From Tsuneonella flava (GTDB lineage Bacteria; Pseudomonadota; Alphaproteobacteria; Sphingomonadales; Sphingomonadaceae), in the NCBI RefSeq assembly GCF_002870965.1, contig NZ_PHSO01000006.1, forward strand, positions 248,001 to 312,000: 64,000 bases of DNA, read 5' to 3'. Shown piece after piece: positions 8,274-18,106 of this stretch. The notes under the pieces were generated by a model, which saw only the letters and a list, made by a program, of their open reading frames with translations, had not been told where the DNA came from and made no database searches. Position 1 is the first letter of the stretch. Each line of letters opens with the position of its first letter. Position numbers and translations under genes: made by a program.

Positions 8274-9392
8274 TTAACTTTCGATTACCTCAGATACCGG
8301 CACATAGTCATAACCGAGTTCTTCAGCGACGGCCCGATATGTCACGTTCCCAGCCTGAACGTTGAGCCCGGCGGCGAGATGTGGATTTTGACGCATGGCT
8401 TCCCGCCAGCCCAGGTCGGCAATCTTCAGTGCATGAGGCAAAGTCACATTGTTCAATGCGTAGGTGCTGGTTCGGGCAACCGCACCGGGCATATTCGCAA
8501 CGCAGTAATGGACGATCCCCTCAACAATATAAGTAGGGTCGGAATGGGTGGTCGGATGGCTGGTTTCGAAACAACCACCCTGATCGATCGCGACATCCAC
8601 CAGCACCGCACCCGGCTTCATCCCAGTGAGCATTTCGCGCGTGACCAAGCGCGGTGCCGCCGCTCCGGGCACCAATACCGCACCGATTACCAGATCGGCT
8701 TCGTTCACGGCCTCCTGCAGATTAGCGGTATTGGAAAAACGCGTTTTTGCCCGACTCTCAAAATGAATCCCAAGACGTTCAAGCACTTCCGGATCGCGAT
8801 CCAGAATCGTCGTATCAGCACCAAGCCCAACTGCCATCTGGGCGGCATTGAATCCCACGACACCACCACCAATCACCACCACTTTGCCGGGAAGCACCCC
8901 AGGAACCCCGCCCAACAATACCCCGCGCCCGCCATGCGCCTTTTCCAGTGCGCTGGCCCCTGCCTGAATGCTCATTCTTCCCGCAACCTGGCTCATAGGC
9001 TTAAGCAATGGGAGCGAATTGTTCGCGCCCGTGACTGTTTCATATGCAATCGCAGTGACGCCAGATTTGAGAAGGTCGGCCGTCTGGGCAGGGTCAGGTG
9101 CGAGATGAAGATATGTATACAACACCTGCCCCTTGCGTAATTGGCTACGCTCAACGGCTTGCGGCTCCTTGACCTTCACGATCATTTCGCACTCGGCAAA
9201 AATAGGTGTCGGCCCGTCTCTGATCACTGCCCCTGCATCGACATACTCTGCATCGCTTGCGCCGATCCCTGCGCCGGCACCGCTTTCGATCCAGACCTCG
9301 TGTCCATGCGCGACAAGTTCCCGCGCACTTTCCGGAGTCAAACCAACGCGATACTCGTGATCCTTGATCTCTTTGGGGCAGCCGATACGCAT
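8274..9392 (-). CDS. ald: Alanine dehydrogenase
   Basis: NAD-dependent interconversion of L-alanine and pyruvate plus ammonia; 372 aa, the usual family length. The N terminus [20 protein letters not shown] carries the substrate Arg; HGRGVL and the Rossmann motif [13 protein letters not shown] follow, with the dinucleotide-end acidic region [12 protein letters not shown]. The start was taken at the ATG at 9392 because AAAGGAGAATGG lies right before it; upstream in-frame codons look non-coding. No Lrp/AldR regulator is adjacent. Its promoter shares the 139-bp gap with the divergent, Pho-box-controlled porin. Confidence 0.95.
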   Translation of the reverse strand: MRIGCPKEIKDHEYRVGLTPESARELVAHGHEVWIESGAGAGIGASDAEYVDAGAVIRDGPTPIFAECEMIVKVKEPQAVERSQLRKGQVLYTYLHLAPDPAQTADLLKSGVTAIAYETVTGANNSLPLLKPMSQVAGRMSIQAGASALEKAHGGRGVLLGGVPGVLPGKVVVIGGGVVGFNAAQMAVGLGADTTILDRDPEVLERLGIHFESRAKTRFSNTANLQEAVNEADLVIGAVLVPGAAAPRLVTREMLTGMKPGAVLVDVAIDQGGCFETSHPTTHSDPTYIVEGIVHYCVANMPGAVARTSTYALNNVTLPHALKIADLGWREAMRQNPHLAAGLNVQAGNVTYRAVAEELGYDYVPVSEVIES

Positions 9393-9482
9393 GGACCATT
9401 CTCCTTTATTGCCACCCGTTACAGTTGTAACAATTTGGCGGCAAGGCGGATCCACAAATGCGCCACTCTACGCGCGAATGGA

Positions 9483-9500
9483 TAGTCATGTAACCGTCAT
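9483..9500 (+). promoter_or_regulatory. Pho box upstream of the OprP-like porin
   Basis: Two heptamers, TAGTCAT and CCGTCAT, are separated by GTAA, giving exactly the 11-bp repeat period of PhoB boxes (consensus CTGTCAT-N4-CTGTCAT). An A-rich tetramer follows the second copy, as in known boxes. It lies about 32 bp before the first possible porin start. The same architecture recurs before pstS. Confidence 0.75.
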
Positions 9501-9531
9501 AAAATACACATAATGGCGTCGTGTCACTGTA

Positions 9532-10932
9532 ATGAACTGGCAATGGAACCGTAATGTGAGGCAGATTCGGAACGGGATTTCAGCGCTCGCTATAGCGGCC
9601 ACAGTCGGATGGATCACTCCGGTCGAAGCGCAGGAATCAGAAGACACACGTGCCGAACTGGCAGAAATGCGGGCACAAATAAAAGCCATGGCCGCGCGTA
9701 TCGACTCGCTCGAAACGCAGCTCGATATGGCAAAGCAACGTGCTGCAACCACCGCCTCTGTTGGTGATATTGCGGTTTCTGCGAACCAATCTATGCCCGA
9801 AAATGCCAAGGCACCTGACGCAATCGCGTGGAAAGGTGCTCCGGAAGTCGAAAGCAGCGATGGCTGGACCTTCAAGCCTCGTGGGCGATTGCAATACGAT
9901 GCCGGCTTCACCTCGGTCCCCTCTTCCAGTGGCAGAGTAGATGGGTTCGGCAGTGAATTGCGTCGCGCGCGCCTTGGTGTCGAAGGCGATATTCCCGGCG
10001 GGTTCGGCTACAAAATGGAGCTCGATTTTGCGGGCGGCACGGCAGAGGTAACCGATGCCATCCTCTCCTATCAGGACAAAGGGCTAACCGTCACTGTTGG
10101 CCAACAAAACAATTTTCAGGGTTTGGAAGAACTCACCAGCAGTCGCTTCACATCGATGATGGAACGCGCAGCCTTTACCGATGCATTCAATTTCGAACGC
10201 CGCGTTGGTCTGGCACTCCAATATTCAAGTGGTCCCATATTGCTCCAGGGCGGGGTCTTCAGTGACAATTACGACGATCTGTCCAATAAAAACTGGGGGC
10301 TGGACGGTCGCGCGGTTTTCCTTCCCAAAATCGGCAATACTCAGCTGCATCTTGCCGGATCGCTGCACTACACCTCCCTGCAGGAATTGAGCACTGTTCG
10401 CTATCGCCATCGCCCATTGGTTCACTTCACGTCAGACAGGTTCATCGACACCGGCGCGCTCGATGCCGAAAGCGAGATCGGATATGGATTGGAAGCGGCG
10501 GCTATACACGGACCATTCCACTTCGCCTCGGAAGGATATTGGCAGCATCTGATCCGCCCCGGCGCGCTCAGCGATCCGACGTTTTTCGGCGGCTACACTG
10601 AAATCGGCATGTTCCTGACGCCTGGTGATTCCCGCCGATATAAAAAAGGCGTTTTCGATCGGGCAAAGCCATCCAGTCCAGTTGGCAACGGCGGCTTTGG
10701 ATCGGTCGAAGTCAACTTGCGCTACGACTACCTTGATCTCACCGATGCGGGGATTGTTGGCGGCACACAGAACGGATATCAGCTATCGGTGGTTTGGGCA
10801 CCGATCGACTACGTGCGGTTCCTGCTCAACTACGCCCGGCTCGATTACACCGATGCCCTGCATGCTATACCGGGTACTAGCCGGAATTATAGCGTCGATG
10901 CATTCGGTGCGCGGGCCCAGATCGATTTTTGA
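9532..10932 (+). CDS. Phosphate-selective porin (OprP/OprO family)
   Basis: Outer-membrane porin, probably for phosphate or polyphosphate uptake; 466 aa from the ATG at 9532. A hydrophobic signal segment ends near TPVEAQ, then comes a charged heptad region (about residues 40-70) like the periplasmic coiled coil of OprO/P porins, then a 16-strand-type beta region beginning FKPRGRLQYDAGF and ending in a terminal Phe (RAQIDF). The start is uncertain: there is no good ribosome site before the ATG, and an in-frame GTG at 9556 would leave a more classical signal peptide. Its Pho box and the downstream pstS support a role under phosphate starvation. It is not linked to pstCAB in this window. Confidence 0.88.
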   Translation: MNWQWNRNVRQIRNGISALAIAATVGWITPVEAQESEDTRAELAEMRAQIKAMAARIDSLETQLDMAKQRAATTASVGDIAVSANQSMPENAKAPDAIAWKGAPEVESSDGWTFKPRGRLQYDAGFTSVPSSSGRVDGFGSELRRARLGVEGDIPGGFGYKMELDFAGGTAEVTDAILSYQDKGLTVTVGQQNNFQGLEELTSSRFTSMMERAAFTDAFNFERRVGLALQYSSGPILLQGGVFSDNYDDLSNKNWGLDGRAVFLPKIGNTQLHLAGSLHYTSLQELSTVRYRHRPLVHFTSDRFIDTGALDAESEIGYGLEAAAIHGPFHFASEGYWQHLIRPGALSDPTFFGGYTEIGMFLTPGDSRRYKKGVFDRAKPSSPVGNGGFGSVEVNLRYDYLDLTDAGIVGGTQNGYQLSVVWAPIDYVRFLLNYARLDYTDALHAIPGTSRNYSVDAFGARAQIDF

Positions 10933-10958
10933 TCGCCTCCTCGCAGACCCTGCATCAC

Positions 10959-10976
10959 GCGTCATTTTCCTGTCAC
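10959..10976 (+). promoter_or_regulatory. Pho box upstream of pstS
   Basis: Heptamers GCGTCAT and CTGTCAC with spacer TTTC give an 11-bp period; the second heptamer matches the consensus in six of seven positions. A weaker third repeat (CAGACCT) follows at the next 11-bp step. The box is 51 bp before the pstS start, in the short gap after the porin stop, so pstS has its own phosphate-controlled promoter. Confidence 0.78.
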
Positions 10977-11026
10977 ACTACAGACCTAATCGCGCAAGCG
11001 ACCGACTTTCGAAAGGCCTTCATGCT

Positions 11027-12070
11027 ATGAAATCGACCAGTACATTCGCAATCACCGCTATTTCGGCACTCGCGCTCACAGCCTGCGGTTCAGGCGGCAG
11101 CACCGGCACGCGGGATTCGATCCGCGCAGTTGGCTCTTCGACAGTCTATCCATTTGCGAAGAAAGTTGCCGAAGATTTCACCGCCACTCATCCGCAATTT
11201 AAGAGCCCGCTGATCGAATCCACCGGAACAGGTGGCGGCATGAAGCTGTTTTGCGCGGGCCTGGGCGCCAACACGCCCGATATCGAAGACGCCAGCCGCC
11301 GGATGAAGAAGGCGGAATTCGAAGATTGCCAGAAGAACGGCGTTACCGAAGTGATCGAACTCCAGGTCGGTCTCGATGGTATCGCTTTTGCATCGAGCAA
11401 GGGAGGCATCACCATGAACCTGACTCCAAAAATCGTTTATGAAGCGCTGGCAGCAAAACCCTATGGCAAGGCGCAAACGACGAAGACCTGGAAAGATGTC
11501 GATCCTTCGCTGCCGAACGAACCGATCCTGATGTATGGCCCGCCTTCGACCTCCGGCACGCGCGATGCGCTGAAAGAGCTGATTCTGGAGAAAGGCTGTG
11601 AAAGCAACCCTGAAATGCAGGCCCTGAAAAAGAGCGACAAGGACAAATTCGCGCAGGTCTGCACCGAAGTACGCAGCGACGGCGCTTACGTCGATTCCGG
11701 TGAGCAGGATAACCTCATCGTTCAGAAGATCGAAAATAACCGCAAGGCGATCGGCGTGTTCGGCTATTCGTATCTGGAGGAGAATCTGAGCAAGCTGCAG
11801 GATCTGCCGATGAATGGCGTCGACGCCACTTACGACAATATCTCCAGCTTCAAATATCCCGGCGCACGCCCGCTCTACGTTTACTACAAGAAGCAGCACG
11901 TTGGTGTCATTCCCGGCCTGAAGGAATTCATCGACCAGTGGACCAAGAGCTGGACCAAAGGTGGACAGCTGGCGAAAGTTGGCTTTATTGCATCGCCTGA
12001 CGATGTGCAGGCGGCCAACCTCAAAAAGGTTCAGGATGGCACGATCATGACAGGCGAAGGGCTGGAATAA
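11027..12070 (+). CDS. pstS: Phosphate-binding lipoprotein PstS
   Basis: Periplasmic phosphate-binding component of the high-affinity Pst importer; 347 aa. The signal sequence ends in the lipobox LTAC (Cys24), so it should be lipid-anchored. Typical PstS segments follow: RAVGSSTVYPFAKKVAEDF, STGTGGGMKLFC and, mid-protein, PSTSGTRDAL, which contribute phosphate-binding Ser/Thr/Arg. The ATG at 11027 was chosen because the frame upstream overlaps the porin and GAAAGG precedes the start. pstC, pstA and pstB are not in the window, so this pstS stands alone behind a Pho box and ends at a terminator. Confidence 0.93.
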   Translation: MKSTSTFAITAISALALTACGSGGSTGTRDSIRAVGSSTVYPFAKKVAEDFTATHPQFKSPLIESTGTGGGMKLFCAGLGANTPDIEDASRRMKKAEFEDCQKNGVTEVIELQVGLDGIAFASSKGGITMNLTPKIVYEALAAKPYGKAQTTKTWKDVDPSLPNEPILMYGPPSTSGTRDALKELILEKGCESNPEMQALKKSDKDKFAQVCTEVRSDGAYVDSGEQDNLIVQKIENNRKAIGVFGYSYLEENLSKLQDLPMNGVDATYDNISSFKYPGARPLYVYYKKQHVGVIPGLKEFIDQWTKSWTKGGQLAKVGFIASPDDVQAANLKKVQDGTIMTGEGLE

Positions 12071-12097
12071 GCCCCGCTCCTTATCAGCCCCCCCATC

Positions 12098-12124
12098 GGC
12101 CCCACGCCGGTGGGAGGCCTTTTT
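12098..12124 (+). terminator. Rho-independent terminator of pstS
   Basis: GGCC-CCAC pairs with GTGG-GAGGCC across a GCCG loop (one bulged A), followed by TTTTT. It lies 28 bp after the pstS stop and fits an intrinsic terminator. Confidence 0.8.
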
Positions 12125-12148
12125 GAAACCGTTCGCGATACCTGAAAC

Positions 12149-12185
12149 GAAAAACCGCCCGCATCCATCATGGATGCGGGCGGTT
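12149..12185 (-). terminator. Strong intrinsic terminator of the TonB-dependent receptor
   Basis: A perfect 15-bp stem with a 3-nt loop (arms at 12153-12167 and 12171-12185). On the minus strand it is followed by a run of five T, so it terminates the TonB-dependent receptor transcript. With the pstS terminator it insulates the two convergent units. Confidence 0.88.
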
Positions 12186-12203
12186 CAGTATTACAAGCAA
12201 GCA

Positions 12204-14915
12204 TCACATCACGAATTGTGATGGAAGCTCAACGGATCGGTATTTTACGCCGAGGCGGACGTACCACATGCCTCCGTTGATACCGAATGGGCCGCCCGAA
12301 CGCGGATAGACCGAACCATTCGCAAGACTGCCGGTTGCCGTGTAAACCGGATTGTTCACAGTCGCCATGATCTTGTCAGGGTATGTGTTAAACACATTGT
12401 TTGCGCCGACTGTCAGTGTGTAACGATCCATGAAGCGATAGCTGACATCGATATCGGTCAGGAACTTCTCACCAAAATGCTGGCCATCGATAATCGCACC
12501 ATTTGCAAGATTGCCTTCGCGGATCGGATAATCATTCGAATTTCGCCATTCGCCGTAGTACGATTCGCGTACATTGAACGTGAAGTCGCCCAGTTGCCAG
12601 TTGGCTGAAAGGTTCGCCCGATGATTGGGGGCGAGATACTGAATGTCGATCAACTGCGTCTTGCCAACTACGTTCGGATCATAATCGGTGACCCGGCTTT
12701 TGTTGTAGTTGTAGGCAAGCGTGAAGTTCAACGGCCCGCCTGCCAGATAGGTCTTATACGAAGCGACCACATCGACACCGACAGTTTTGGTATCGAAGCC
12801 GTTGGTGAAGTATTGAACTGCCCCACCTGCACCGACTGCGGCAAGTATCGGTTCCGCCGCGACATCATCTGCTGTCACGTCGAATGACTGCGACAGTCCG
12901 ATGCGATTGTTGACCTTGATGCTGTAGGCATCGGCTGTGAGAGTGAAGCCGTTGCCCGGATCAATCACGAAACCGATGCCGAAATTGGTTGCCTTTTCAG
13001 GACTTAACGATTTTGCGCCGAAATATTGTGCCGCTGCGCTCGTCACCGGATAGGTTCCGGTCTGCACCTGATTCCCACCAATGAAGGCTGTGGTGAGAAC
13101 CTGCACGTTGTTCTGTCCTGGCGATGGCGCGTGGAAGCCGGTGCCATAACTCGCGCGGATCGCGAATTCGGGCGAGAGGTGATAAATCGCGTTGACCTTG
13201 CCCACTGTCGCATCGCCGAAAGTATCGTAATGCTCGTAGCGGCCGGCAGCCCCAAAACTGAGATTTTCAGTCAGATCGCCTTCGATCCCAACATAACCAC
13301 CATAGCTATTCTGCGAATACTTCCCTGCTGCCTGAGGGCTGGTGCCAGCGTAGCCACTGGCGCCGGAAAACATCGTAACTGAGCTGTCATACGCGAAACC
13401 GCCGGGAGAGGTTTCCACATAGAGTGACTGAGCCCCATATGGTCCAACCCCATAGGACTGCAGATCGCCTTCGGTCGCCTTGTATGTTTCATTCCGATAT
13501 TCCGCGCCTGCCGACAGGGTCAGCGGGCTGGCAAGGCCAACTTCCAGCGGATAAGTCAGGTCCAGGTTCGCATTCGTTTCTGTCTGGCTCAACTGCCCGA
13601 ATTCGAATTCTGTTTGGCTGGACGGACCATAAGACGGTGCCATCGAACTATACATCGACAGGTCCAGCTTATGACGCGCCCATGTGCCGGACAGATCCCA
13701 CGTCAACTGATCGATTTCACCCTTCGCACCGACTGTGCCATATATTTCGGTCGTTTCGCCGACAAACCGGGGCGTGAACCCGGCAGGATACAAGGTCGAA
13801 AAGTTATAGACATTGCCATCTTTCACAAACCCGCCTTCCGGGCAGCTCGCATTTCCAGTAGGGCACGGGGTCAGATAGATCGGGTGGCGGAACACCGAAT
13901 TTGCGCTGCCCCCGCCGAGCGCAATGTCTGTGCCATTGTCGCGTTCCATTTCCCAATCGGACACAGGCCGATACTGAAAGCTCTGGTCACCTTTGCTGTT
14001 GGCATAGTTGCCAAACACATAGAGCTGCGCCCAATCGGTCACGTCATACGCTGCGTTCAGCATCAGCTTGTAACCGTGGCTGGGGGACGATCCCCAGTTT
14101 TGAACCGGGTCCGGGTAATTCGGGAGGCGGTCGGTGAGCGTGGGGTTTTTGTCCGCAAAGTAAACCGCTGAGGGAACCTGCACTCCGCGGCTTGTCTGCT
14201 TGTTGTCGTTATATTCCCCGGTCAGATTGATGAACCCGCGAGAGCCGAAATCCACCCCGTAGTTTCCGGAAACCTGATAGCTCTGGCCATCGCCGCCATT
14301 ATCGTAATACTGGCCATATCGCGCCTGCATTTCGAAGCCCGGCTTGCTGCGGAGCTGGAAATTCAGCACGCCCGCGATCGCATCCGAGCCATATTGCGCA
14401 GTCGCGCCTTCGCGCAAAACTTGCAAATTTGCGATGGCCAGCGACGGGATCGACGAAATATCAGGCCCTTGCGATCCAAATGAAAGCGCGGTGTCGCCAC
14501 CGGCATAGACCTGTACCAGCGAAGAACGGTTGAACCGCTTGCCGTTGATCATCACCAGCACCTGATCCCCGGGAAGACCACGGAGCGAAGCCGAGCGAAC
14601 GAACGTGGAAGCGTCGGAAATGGTATTTTGCCCGACGAAGAACGATGGAACCACGTTCTTTACTGCGTCGACCATATCGGCGCTTGGCTGACCAACCAGA
14701 TCCTGCGCCCCGATCACATCCACCGGCGAGGCAGAATCGGTAACGGTGCGGTCTGCCCGCCGTGTGCCAAGAACCACAATCTGGCCTTCCCCGGCAAGCG
14801 CCGCAGAATTGGCGGCCGGACCCGCGCCATCCTGAGCCAATACGGTGTGCGGTACAGTTATCGAAGCAACAACGGAGATGGCAGCGCCAAGCAGATAATT
14901 AGAGCGTCGTGACAT
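12204..14915 (-). CDS. TonB-dependent outer-membrane receptor
   Basis: Active outer-membrane transporter of about 903 aa. The N terminus is a signal peptide ending VLAQ, then a TonB-box-like GQIVVLGTR, the plug domain (about residues 50-175; LRGLPGDQVLVMINGKR, REGATAQYGSDAIAGVLNF), and a 22-strand-type barrel. The start was set at the ATG at 14915 because it gives a clean signal peptide; an in-frame ATG eight codons earlier is possible. The last barrel strand reads VRLGVKY, but about 11 further residues ending FVM follow, so the usual terminal aromatic is not last. The substrate is unknown; the phosphate genes next door are separated by two terminators. Confidence 0.92.
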   Translation of the reverse strand: MSRRSNYLLGAAISVVASITVPHTVLAQDGAGPAANSAALAGEGQIVVLGTRRADRTVTDSASPVDVIGAQDLVGQPSADMVDAVKNVVPSFFVGQNTISDASTFVRSASLRGLPGDQVLVMINGKRFNRSSLVQVYAGGDTALSFGSQGPDISSIPSLAIANLQVLREGATAQYGSDAIAGVLNFQLRSKPGFEMQARYGQYYDNGGDGQSYQVSGNYGVDFGSRGFINLTGEYNDNKQTSRGVQVPSAVYFADKNPTLTDRLPNYPDPVQNWGSSPSHGYKLMLNAAYDVTDWAQLYVFGNYANSKGDQSFQYRPVSDWEMERDNGTDIALGGGSANSVFRHPIYLTPCPTGNASCPEGGFVKDGNVYNFSTLYPAGFTPRFVGETTEIYGTVGAKGEIDQLTWDLSGTWARHKLDLSMYSSMAPSYGPSSQTEFEFGQLSQTETNANLDLTYPLEVGLASPLTLSAGAEYRNETYKATEGDLQSYGVGPYGAQSLYVETSPGGFAYDSSVTMFSGASGYAGTSPQAAGKYSQNSYGGYVGIEGDLTENLSFGAAGRYEHYDTFGDATVGKVNAIYHLSPEFAIRASYGTGFHAPSPGQNNVQVLTTAFIGGNQVQTGTYPVTSAAAQYFGAKSLSPEKATNFGIGFVIDPGNGFTLTADAYSIKVNNRIGLSQSFDVTADDVAAEPILAAVGAGGAVQYFTNGFDTKTVGVDVVASYKTYLAGGPLNFTLAYNYNKSRVTDYDPNVVGKTQLIDIQYLAPNHRANLSANWQLGDFTFNVRESYYGEWRNSNDYPIREGNLANGAIIDGQHFGEKFLTDIDVSYRFMDRYTLTVGANNVFNTYPDKIMATVNNPVYTATGSLANGSVYPRSGGPFGINGGMWYVRLGVKYRSVELPSQFVM

Positions 14916-15079
14916 ATATATTATATTCCCAGTTCCCATAAAGAGAACAGAGGAATTAAATGCCAGTCCATCGCTTAATGAAATTAATTGAGATATTAAC
15001 TTAAAGAATCGCCGATAGTGTTGCAGAGACGTTACGCAATAAGTATCAATGAAGTATCTATTTTAATAATTTATATTGT

Positions 15080-17440
15080 CTACAATGGGTTTCCATCTTT
15101 GTCGCGATAGATATCGCGACGCCCAACATGGTTTGCGGGACCGACAAGCCCGTCCTCCTCCATCCGCTCAATCCATTTTGCGGCAGTATTGTAACCAACA
15201 CCCATCTGCCGTTGCAGCCACGAACCCGAGGCCTTCTGATTCTCGATCACGATCTGACAGGCCTGGCGATACTTGCGCTCGTCGGGATTGTCTGATGCGG
15301 TAAGCTCGTCGTCAAAGCCGAACCCGCCGCCATCCTCCGGCTCTTCGGTTACGGCATCGACATAGTCGGGCTGCCCCTGACCACGCCAGTGGTCGGCAAC
15401 CGCCTCTACCTCCTCGTCGGACACGAACGGGCCGTGTACACGCAGCAGCGCCCCCGTACTCGGCTTATAGAGCATGTCACCCTTGCCCAGCAGTTGCTCC
15501 GCCCCCTGCTCTCCCAGGATCGTACGGCTGTCGATCCGACTGGTAACATTGAACGCGATACGTGTCGGCAAGTTGGCTTTGATAACGCCGGTGATCACAT
15601 CAACGCTGGGCCGTTGCGTCGCCATAATAAGGTGGATGCCCGCAGCACGGCTTTTCTGTGCCAGACGCTGAATCAGCACTTCGATTTCCTTGCCCACCGT
15701 CACCATCAGATCGGCCAGTTCATCGACGATCAGCACGATCTGCGGCAGCACTTCGTAGTCGAGCTGTTCTTCCTCGAACAGTTCCTCGCCTGTCTCGGGA
15801 TCGAACCCGGTCTGTACCCGACGTCCCAAAGGCTTGCCCTTCGCGCGCGCATTGCGAACACGTTCGTTAAAGCCACCCAGATTACGCGCGCCGATGCTGC
15901 TCATCATGCGATAGCGGCGCTCCATTTCCTCGACCGCCCACTTCAGCGCGCGAACCGATTTATGCGGCTCGGTCACCACCTGACTCAGCAAGTGTGGGAT
16001 ATCGTCGTAGCTCTTGAGTTCGAGCACCTTGGGATCGATCAGGATCAGGCGGCATTCTTCCGGCGTGAAACGGTAGAGCAAGCTGAGCAGAATACAGTTC
16101 AGCCCGACCGACTTGCCCGATCCCGTCGTCCCCGCGACCAGCAAGTGCGGCATCGCGGCAAGATCGGCCACGATCGGTTCACCTGCGATATCCTTGCCCA
16201 GAATGATCGGCAGAGTCCCCTTGGCATTTACGAAGGCATCGCACGCGGCAAGCTCCTTGAACGCCACCATCTGCCGGTCGGCATTAGGCAGTTCAATGCC
16301 CATCACCGTCTTGCCGGGAATCGACGAAACGCGCGCGCTGATCGCGCTCATATTGCGGGCGATGTCTTCGGCCAGGCCGATCACGCGACTGGCCTTGATG
16401 CCCGGCGCCGGTTCGAGTTCGTACATCGTCACCACCGGGCCGGTACGCACGGCTGTGATTTCGCCCTTCACATTGAAATCGTCGAGCACGGTTTCAAGCA
16501 GGCGGGCGTTGCGTTCCAGCGCCAGCTTGTCGAGCTTGGGTGCATTGTTGGCGGGCGGTTCGGCCAACAGTTCCAGACTAGGCAGTTCGTAATTCGCGAA
16601 CAGGTCTTTCTGCGCCTTTTTCCCGGCGGGCTTGGCCCGTTCGGGCGGCGACGATGGATCGACGATTTGCGGCGCGCGACGTTCGGCGATCTGCGGCACT
16701 TCGTCGACATCCCCACGCGGCTTCTTTGTCTTGGCCGGGCGTTCTGCGGGGGCAAATGCCAACGCGCTTTCAGCGATCTCACCTCCGCGCGGCAAACGCG
16801 GCAGTCGAGTCAGGAAGCGCGGCAGCGTGAGCAACCTGGCCCAATCGAGCGCGAAGACCCGTGCGATCAGCGCCACCCCGGCGATCAGCCCGATCAGCGC
16901 CGCAGCGAAAATGATCCAGCCTTGTGCTCCACCGGGAAATCGTCCGGCAATGCCGTGAATTGCGCCCGCGCCGAGCAAGCCGGTAATTCCCCCCATCGAT
17001 GCCGGCAGTGTGCCGCGTGGGCCATCGAACGTCAGCGCCAGCACCGTGCCGAGCAGCGCCATCGCCAGCAGCAACAGACCCAGCGGCCGCCACCAGCGGG
17101 TTTCGTTATCGACGCTATCCTCTTCCACATCGCGCCACAGGGCACGTGCCCCGACATAAAGCAGCGGCAGGATCAGGATGCCCGACACGCCAAACAGGAA
17201 AAAGATGCGTTCCGATGCCCAGGCACCCCATGCGCCCATCCAGTTGGCGATGTCCGTTCCCGCCGCGGCGGTCGATGGACTTGGGTCTGTCTGAGTGTAG
17301 CTCGCCATCGCAAGGGCGAGGAATACCATTGTCCCGAACAACAGACCCGCACCGATCATCTCGCTCGCACGGCGCAAGCTGCGGCGGAACGCCGCGCGCC
17401 AGTCTGTCTGGCCAGTCTTGCCGATTGCACGTGAAGCCAT
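15080..17440 (-). CDS. ftsK: DNA translocase FtsK
   Basis: Septal DNA motor that clears and resolves chromosome dimers; about 786 aa. The N-terminal membrane domain has four or five TM helices (to about residue 210), a short Pro/Lys linker follows, then the alpha and beta RecA-like motor domains with Walker A GTTGSGKSVGLNC and Walker B IVLIVDELADLM, and the C-terminal gamma winged-helix domain (YRQACQIVIENQKASGSW onward) that reads polarity sequences. The ATG at 17440 was chosen; in-frame ATGs at 17470 and 17473 are possible. The linker is short compared with the E. coli protein, as is usual in alphaproteobacteria. Confidence 0.93.
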   Translation of the reverse strand: MASRAIGKTGQTDWRAAFRRSLRRASEMIGAGLLFGTMVFLALAMASYTQTDPSPSTAAAGTDIANWMGAWGAWASERIFFLFGVSGILILPLLYVGARALWRDVEEDSVDNETRWWRPLGLLLLAMALLGTVLALTFDGPRGTLPASMGGITGLLGAGAIHGIAGRFPGGAQGWIIFAAALIGLIAGVALIARVFALDWARLLTLPRFLTRLPRLPRGGEIAESALAFAPAERPAKTKKPRGDVDEVPQIAERRAPQIVDPSSPPERAKPAGKKAQKDLFANYELPSLELLAEPPANNAPKLDKLALERNARLLETVLDDFNVKGEITAVRTGPVVTMYELEPAPGIKASRVIGLAEDIARNMSAISARVSSIPGKTVMGIELPNADRQMVAFKELAACDAFVNAKGTLPIILGKDIAGEPIVADLAAMPHLLVAGTTGSGKSVGLNCILLSLLYRFTPEECRLILIDPKVLELKSYDDIPHLLSQVVTEPHKSVRALKWAVEEMERRYRMMSSIGARNLGGFNERVRNARAKGKPLGRRVQTGFDPETGEELFEEEQLDYEVLPQIVLIVDELADLMVTVGKEIEVLIQRLAQKSRAAGIHLIMATQRPSVDVITGVIKANLPTRIAFNVTSRIDSRTILGEQGAEQLLGKGDMLYKPSTGALLRVHGPFVSDEEVEAVADHWRGQGQPDYVDAVTEEPEDGGGFGFDDELTASDNPDERKYRQACQIVIENQKASGSWLQRQMGVGYNTAAKWIERMEEDGLVGPANHVGRRDIYRDKDGNPL

Positions 17441-17532
17441 TTGCGAGATCCCGTTTACGTCTGCCGCCATCATCGCCTGCCGGGGACTCGCCGTCAAGAA
17501 TCGACGCGATGCCGTTCGTCGAGCGAGGACCG

Positions 17533-18105
17533 CTATCCGCGCTGCATCAGGCCCAGGCCATCGATTGCAGCCCAGCGGTTCCAGCCGATTTCTTCCGCCC
17601 GCTGAAAGTCCATGCCGCCCAGCGCAATCACAGGCATTTCCGCCAGCGCGGCAAGTGCATGAAATTTCTCCGCACCCAGAGCAGCACGGTCTGGATGGGT
17701 GCGCGTGGAAAATACCGGACTGAGCATAACGGCATCCGCTCCGGCGGCATTGGCATGGGCGATTTCCAGCGCATCGTGCACCGCCGCGATCCGCAACAAC
17801 TTTGGCGGCTCTCCGAGCCCTTCGGGCGGGCCATAGGAACCGTCGGCGCCCCACGCCTGCGCTTCGTCATCGCTGCCCGACAGGATCGCCAGATGATCGC
17901 CGGCGCGCAACAGAGGCAACAACGTGTCCCAGCGCGCGCGCCGCGAACGCGGATCGAGGTGATAGTGGCGGTACACGAATGCAGAACGCGTCGGCAGCGC
18001 CGCAATCGCACGTTCGAGCGAATCCTCGTTTCGCGCATCGGACAAGAGCCACAAGTCGGGCAACTGGGTCTGGCGTGTCTGCACCAGACCGCTATAGCGC
18101 ACCAC
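17533..18105 (-). CDS. Thiamine-phosphate synthase-like protein (ThiE family)
   Basis: A TIM-barrel protein of about 190 aa resembling thiamine phosphate synthase, which joins the pyrimidine and thiazole moieties. The beginning LPDLWLLSDARN and the C-terminal LSPVFSTRTHP / MPVIALGGM segments match the ThiE pattern. The G/S-rich phosphate-binding region and the upstream catalytic area look diverged, so it may be a paralogue rather than the main ThiE. The start is set at GTG 18105 (GTG 18102 also possible), because reading further upstream would enter the divergent yggS coding sequence. No other thiamine genes are nearby. Confidence 0.72.
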   Translation of the reverse strand: MVRYSGLVQTRQTQLPDLWLLSDARNEDSLERAIAALPTRSAFVYRHYHLDPRSRRARWDTLLPLLRAGDHLAILSGSDDEAQAWGADGSYGPPEGLGEPPKLLRIAAVHDALEIAHANAAGADAVMLSPVFSTRTHPDRAALGAEKFHALAALAEMPVIALGGMDFQRAEEIGWNRWAAIDGLGLMQRG

Positions 18106-18106
18106 G

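Noticed and set aside
15389-17434. Long plus-strand frame antisense to ftsK
   Set aside because: It overlaps ftsK fully and reads as low-complexity Arg/Gln/His-rich sequence, typical of an antisense frame.
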